A stretch of DNA of 64,000 nucleotides from Prolixibacteraceae bacterium (GTDB lineage Bacteria > Bacteroidota > Bacteroidia > Bacteroidales > Prolixibacteraceae), in NCBI GenBank assembly GCA_019856515.1, contig CP082230.1, forward strand, positions 2,666,001-2,730,000, written 5' to 3'. Positions 60,024-64,000 of the stretch are shown here, piece by piece. The position numbers were made by a program, and so were the translations under genes. Each line of letters opens with the position of its first letter. Position 1 is the stretch's first letter. The notes under the pieces were generated by a model. The model had not been told where the DNA came from. It saw only the letters and a program-made list of their open reading frames with translations, and did not search any database.

Positions 60024-60024
60024 C

Positions 60025-60864
60025 TTACTTTACGGCTCTAACCATGCGATCATTACCCGATAAATCCTTTCGAAGAGTTACTTCTCTATAACCTAAATCG
60101 TTTAGTAGTGAAACCATCTCTTCTCCTAAATATTGATTGATCTCAAAAAATAGAGTGCCTCCATCATTTAAATTCGAAATCCCATACTTTCCAATCTCTC
60201 GATAAAAAATTAACGGGTCATCATTACTAACAAAAAGAGCCATATCTGGTTCGTGAAGCAATACATTATCTCGCATCTCATCTTTTTCCAAAGTACGGAT
60301 ATAAGGTGGATTACTAACGATAACATCCCATTTTCGATCGATCATATCTTGGGACAGCGCAAGAGCATTGTCTTCCAAAAACTCTACATCTACCTGTAGT
60401 AGTTCTGCATTTTGTTTGGCTACCTTTATAGCATCTAATGAGTAGTCAATCGCTGACAACAGGCTCTTTGGCAGGTGTTTCTTCAATGTTATAGGAATAC
60501 AACCACTTCCAGTTCCAATATCTAAAATCTTCTTCCCATCCTCTGTTGTTGTTAAGATCCATTCGATAAGCTCCTCCGTCTCAGGTCTTGGGATAAGTAC
60601 TGATGGGCTGACATGAAACGTGAATCCATAAAAATCAGCTTCTCCAACGATATACTGTAGTGGCTCGTTCTGAAGAAGACGATCGACAGCTACTACTAAC
60701 TCTTGATATCTTTCGGTCTCCACATCCCCAAAATCTTTCGTGAACCACTGAAGTGAGGTGATACCTAAGTAGTGCATTGCAAGAAGCTTCATCATACCCT
60801 GTGCTTCCTGTGGGTCATAATGTTCAGTTAATGATCTTTGTAGTGAATTGAAATCCTCTTTCAT
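60025..60864 (-). CDS. prmC: Peptide chain release factor N5-glutamine methyltransferase
   Basis: Methylates the GGQ glutamine of release factors RF1 and RF2 with S-adenosylmethionine. The 279-residue protein has the N-terminal helical domain, RPETEELIEWIL, the SAM motif ILDIGTGSGCIPITL near residue 120 and the catalytic VSNPPYIRT near residue 187. The length matches PrmC. It precedes recX by one base. A TATCTTTG box lies at 60899-60906 on the minus strand. Confidence 0.94.
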   Translation of the reverse strand: MKEDFNSLQRSLTEHYDPQEAQGMMKLLAMHYLGITSLQWFTKDFGDVETERYQELVVAVDRLLQNEPLQYIVGEADFYGFTFHVSPSVLIPRPETEELIEWILTTTEDGKKILDIGTGSGCIPITLKKHLPKSLLSAIDYSLDAIKVAKQNAELLQVDVEFLEDNALALSQDMIDRKWDVIVSNPPYIRTLEKDEMRDNVLLHEPDMALFVSNDDPLIFYREIGKYGISNLNDGGTLFFEINQYLGEEMVSLLNDLGYREVTLRKDLSGNDRMVRAVK

Positions 60865-61124
60865 GAAATAACTTTACAGCATTTTTTATCTTTGTACGCA
60901 AAGATACGATCTTATACCTATTCTGTTTTAAAATGAGAGATAAATAGTTTCGATTATATTTCATGCTGCTTAGGGGGCAATAGAGGCATAGCCTTCGCCC
61001 TATGGTGATATTTAAAAAATGAAATATACTTGGAATTGAACACAAAGATATCCTTCGTTGTAATGGGTATAAGTTCCTTTAATAAAATATCATTTAATTA
61101 GCCACAGAAATTATCATCAATACT

Positions 61125-62198
61125 ATGAACTACCCTTTTGATGTTGCATCCAAATATATGATGCGTGCCATAGAGATTGCCCGTCTTGGAATGAGCCGTG
61201 TTGCTCCAAACCCAATGGTCGGAGCTGTTGTTGTTCATCAAGACAAAATAATTGGTGAAGGGTTCCATCAAGTGTATGGAGGTCCTCACGCTGAGGTTAA
61301 TGCTATTGCTGCCGTAAAAAATAGAGAACTGCTTAGTGATTCTACTATATATGTGACATTAGAACCATGCGCTCATTATGGTAAAACACCTCCTTGTGCC
61401 GAACTCATTATCAAATCTCAAATGCCAAGAGTGGTGGTGGGCATTAAAGATCCTTTTGCCAAAGTAAAGGGCAGAGGGATACAGATGATGAAAGAGGCTG
61501 GAGTGGAAGTCATTGAATCTTTCTTGGAAGATCGATGTTATGAACTCAACCGTCGTTTCTTTACATTCCATCAATACAAACGCCCTTATATTATTCTAAA
61601 ATGGGCACAAACTCTTGATGGTTACATGGATATCGACCGCACACAGGAGAACTATGGTCAACCAACATGGATAACCAATGAGCTTTCGAAGGTCGCCGTA
61701 CATAAAACTCGAATTGATGAAGATGCCATTATGGTTGGAACACAAACGGCTGTAAAAGACAATCCATCATTGACGGTAAGAGAGTGGACTAAAGGACGCG
61801 ATCCATTAAGGGTTTTGTTAGATTTAAATGCACGTGTCCCTAAAGAACAAAAACTGTTCGATGGCTCGATACCTACAGTGATATACACTTTCGTTGAAAC
61901 ACCACCTGTAAATAATACAGAGTTTGTTGTGTTAGATAAAGACCTGCCTTTGTGGTCTCAACTTCTAGAAGACCTACACCGTAGAGATATACAGTCCCTA
62001 ATTGTGGAAGGTGGGCCTGCAACCCTAAAGTCTTTAATTGATCAAGAACTATGGGATGAAGCTAGAGTATTCCTAGGACACGGATTCTTCCAATCAGGTG
62101 TCAAAGCCCCTGGATTTCCTGGTAAAATGATTAGTCGTGATTATCTTGATAACTCTAGTTTAATTGTATTCCGTAGAGAAGAGATAAAACCATTATAA
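61125..62198 (+). CDS. ribD: Bifunctional riboflavin biosynthesis protein RibD
   Basis: Deaminates and reduces the early pyrimidine intermediate of riboflavin synthesis. The 357-residue protein has the deaminase domain with GGPHAEVNAI (zinc His and catalytic Glu, about residue 50) and LEPCAHYGKTPPCAE (two zinc Cys). The C-terminal reductase has LKWAQTLDGYMD, WITNELSKVAVHKTRIDEDAIMVGTQT and LIVEGGPATLKSLID. It stands alone here, away from other rib genes, and is followed by a long inverted repeat. Confidence 0.95.
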   Translation: MNYPFDVASKYMMRAIEIARLGMSRVAPNPMVGAVVVHQDKIIGEGFHQVYGGPHAEVNAIAAVKNRELLSDSTIYVTLEPCAHYGKTPPCAELIIKSQMPRVVVGIKDPFAKVKGRGIQMMKEAGVEVIESFLEDRCYELNRRFFTFHQYKRPYIILKWAQTLDGYMDIDRTQENYGQPTWITNELSKVAVHKTRIDEDAIMVGTQTAVKDNPSLTVREWTKGRDPLRVLLDLNARVPKEQKLFDGSIPTVIYTFVETPPVNNTEFVVLDKDLPLWSQLLEDLHRRDIQSLIVEGGPATLKSLIDQELWDEARVFLGHGFFQSGVKAPGFPGKMISRDYLDNSSLIVFRREEIKPL

Positions 62199-62210
62199 GA
62201 AGGGTGTATA

Positions 62211-62262
62211 GGTTTCAAATATAGGAGAAAACATAGCTGTATTTCTCCCTATATTTGAAACT
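62211..62262. terminator. Long inverted repeat after ribD, likely terminator
   Basis: GTTTCAAATATAGG and CCTATATTTGAAAC pair perfectly, with further AGAAA/TTTCT pairing inside and a loop around CATAGCTG. The T-run after it is weak, so termination is likely but not certain. Confidence 0.6.
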
Positions 62263-62349
62263 ATTACAATTTTATCGTACGATTTAATTGGTATGACTGC
62301 CTCCAAAGTGTTTCTGTTATACCAACCTCATTTAAATATGTAGCAGCTA

Positions 62350-63075
62350 TTACTTATAGTTTCGAAAAAAACTATTAAACTTCATCTTTATCACACCAAA
62401 AAAAGCTTCACTAAAAATACCTCCACTCATCTTTGATGTCCCCTCTTGTCGGTCGGTGAAGATAATCGGTACTTCCTGAACCTCAAAGCCATATTTCCAT
62501 GATGTGAACTTCAACTCAATCTGAAATCCATAGCCTTTCATTTTGATCTTATCAAGTGGTATCTTCTCTAAAACACCTCGGCGATAACACTTGAAACCTG
62601 CGGTGGCATCCATCACTTGCATTCTTGTTGCCAAACGAACATACATGGATGCTCCATAGGACATCAGTACCCTGCCCAATGGCCAATTGATAACATTGAT
62701 TCCAGAGATATAGCGTGATCCAATAGCTAGATCCGCTCCATCTACACACTTTTGGCGTAGGCGAATCAGATCATCTGGATTGTGTGAGAAATCTGCATCC
62801 ATCTCGTATATAAATTCATACTCATGAGCCAATGCCCATCTAAAACCGTGAATATATGCAGTGCCTAGACCTTGTTTCCCTGATCGGTGTTCGATAAATA
62901 CGCGGTCCTGAAACTCACGAGATAAGGTCTCTACAATGTCTCCAGTCCCGTCTGGAGAACCATCGTCGATAACCAAAATATGAAAGTCATGATCTAAGTT
63001 CATCACATAACGAATCATCTTTTCGATATTCTCTTTCTCATTATAAGTGGGAATGATAACGATGGAATCTTTCAC
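62350..63075 (-). CDS. GT2 glycosyltransferase, polyprenol-phosphate mannose synthase-like
   Basis: Transfers a hexose from a nucleotide sugar to polyprenyl phosphate at the inner face of the membrane. The 241-residue protein has IVIIPTYNEKENIEKMI, ILVIDDGSPDGTGDIV, FIYEMDADFSHNPDDL (the DxD metal site) and GSRYISG, with MDATAGFKCYRR near residue 165 as in dolichol-phosphate mannose synthases. No C-terminal membrane helices are present. The product could feed a GT-C enzyme such as the one at 14.8-16.3 kb, though this is an inference. Expression follows its own promoter. Confidence 0.88.
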   Translation of the reverse strand: MKDSIVIIPTYNEKENIEKMIRYVMNLDHDFHILVIDDGSPDGTGDIVETLSREFQDRVFIEHRSGKQGLGTAYIHGFRWALAHEYEFIYEMDADFSHNPDDLIRLRQKCVDGADLAIGSRYISGINVINWPLGRVLMSYGASMYVRLATRMQVMDATAGFKCYRRGVLEKIPLDKIKMKGYGFQIELKFTSWKYGFEVQEVPIIFTDRQEGTSKMSGGIFSEAFFGVIKMKFNSFFRNYK

Positions 63076-63204
63076 GTGTTATTAAGTTTATGATGTTCTA
63101 CTACCTTGAATTATTATAGATAAGATTACGAAACTTTTATCAGAAAAAAAAGGTTATGACAGTGATTTCTTCGATTTTAAAATACTGTTAACTTAAATGG
63201 AATA

Positions 63205-63240
63205 AAAAAAGCCCACCTCCAAATGGAGAGTGGGCTTTTA
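63205..63240 (-). terminator. Terminator of pnp
   Basis: On the minus strand AAAAGCCCACTCTCC pairs with GGAGGTGGGCTTTT (one bulge), followed by a T-run. It lies about 46 nt after the pnp stop. Confidence 0.85.
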
Positions 63241-63285
63241 TCGTTCGTTCGTTCGTAAAAGTAGTCTTTATCTAAAAGGTTCTAC

Positions 63286-64000
63286 TTAATTATTATTTGG
63301 GCGACGATTGCCACCATTCTCTCTGCGATCACCACCTTCACGGCGATTACCACCTTCACGGCGGTTGCCACCTTCTCTACTACGTGGTGGACGCTCTACA
63401 TAACCTTCTGGTTTTGGGAGCAACACCTTACGAGAAAGCTTTAACTTACCAGTTTTGCTGTCAACATCAACCAGTTTTACTTCGATTTCATCTCCCTCTT
63501 TCATCAAACCGTCCATGTTCTCATGACGAGACCAGTCGATTTCTGAAATATGAAGAAGTCCATCTTTTCCTGGAATAATCTCAACGAATGCACCGAATGC
63601 AACAATAGATTTTACTTTTCCTTTGTAAACTTCGCCTACTTCAGGAATAGCAACAATAGCTTTAATACGAGCTAGTGCAGCCTCAATAGTATCTTTGTTA
63701 GTCGCCGAAATCTCTACAATACCTTGACCATCTTTCTCTTCAATAGAGATCACAGATTGTGTATCCTCTTGAATTTGTTGGATAATCTTTCCACCAGGTC
63801 CAATGATCGCACCAATCATATCTTTTGGTACAGCCATCTTCACAATACGTGGAACAAAAGGCTTATAATCATCACGAACTTCAGGAATTACTTCCTCTAC
63901 TTTGTCCATAATGTGTAAACGACCTTGACGTGCTTGCTCTAATGCTTGCTCTAGAATTTCGTATGGAAGTCCGTCTACTTTGATATCCATCTGTGTAGCC
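63286..64000 (-). CDS. pnp: Polyribonucleotide nucleotidyltransferase, 3' part of the gene
   Basis: Degrades RNA by phosphorolysis. Only the C-terminal ~238 residues lie in the window, and the frame continues past base 64000. The segment [27 protein letters not shown] is the end of the second RNase PH domain. The KH domain follows ([21 protein letters not shown], with the GPGGK loop), then the S1 domain ([33 protein letters not shown]). The end is a Gly/Arg/Asn-rich tail with [17 protein letters not shown] repeats, probably RNA binding. The partner end lies outside the window. Confidence 0.96.
   Translation of the reverse strand, partial: ATQMDIKVDGLPYEILEQALEQARQGRLHIMDKVEEVIPEVRDDYKPFVPRIVKMAVPKDMIGAIIGPGGKIIQQIQEDTQSVISIEEKDGQGIVEISATNKDTIEAALARIKAIVAIPEVGEVYKGKVKSIVAFGAFVEIIPGKDGLLHISEIDWSRHENMDGLMKEGDEIEVKLVDVDSKTGKLKLSRKVLLPKPEGYVERPPRSREGGNRREGGNRREGGDRRENGGNRRPNNN

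Noticed and set aside
63241..63256. Four tandem TCGT units after the pnp terminator
   Set aside because: Too short and simple to call a functional repeat.

Overview
The window is a low-GC chromosomal segment from a member of the Bacteroidota, most likely the class Bacteroidia (Marinilabiliales-like, though I cannot name the genus). The basis is a SusC/SusD pair, type III glutamine synthetase, promoters of the form TTTG-N18..21-TAnnTTTG, a methylmalonyl-CoA mutase pair, the mutL-rhomboid-rhomboid-EEP gene string, and head-GIN and DUF3109 proteins.

Layout. 1-5.5 kb: a complete rRNA operon on the minus strand (16S, tRNA-Ile, tRNA-Ala, 23S, 5S) with a clear promoter and terminator. The 5' end of a group II intron starts directly after the terminator T-run and leaves the window at base 1. 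6-10.7 kb: an isolated susC/susD pair. 10.8-20.4 kb: glnN, an M20 peptidase, a GT-C membrane glycosyltransferase, an orphan histidine kinase, a DUF3109 cysteine-rich protein, two tRNA-Phe genes and an unknown protein. 20.6-24.8 kb: both methylmalonyl-CoA mutase subunits. 25.4-25.9 kb: three more identical tRNA-Phe genes. 26-28.4 kb: a TonB-dependent receptor. 28.5-31.4 kb: an IS1380-type element carrying an ISL3-type element inserted in the 3' end of its transposase gene, with exact 8-bp target duplications.

31.5-35.4 kb: a TetR regulator with an iron alcohol dehydrogenase, an aldehyde dehydrogenase and a small membrane protein; the same palindrome precedes tetR and the dehydrogenase. 35.6-39.3 kb: a cobalamin riboswitch followed by class Ia ribonucleotide reductase nrdA-nrdB. 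39.4-46.4 kb: accessory genes (YgjV-like protein, orphan betaine-type binding lipoprotein, S41 peptidase, SDR-like protein, esterase, ECF sigma factor with a membrane partner).

46.5-64 kb: housekeeping genes: dnaE, trxA, the mutL operon, threonylcarbamoyl-AMP synthase, rpsP/rimM, recX/prmC, ribD, a dolichol-phosphate-mannose-synthase-like GT2 and the 3' part of pnp.

B12 links two parts of the window: the mutase needs adenosylcobalamin, and the riboswitch probably shuts off the B12-independent reductase when cobalamin is present. I saw no CRISPR array, prophage or recognisable defence system. The most notable items are the intron/terminator junction, the nested insertion sequences, the B12-controlled nrdAB, the five tRNA-Phe copies and the TetR operator pair.
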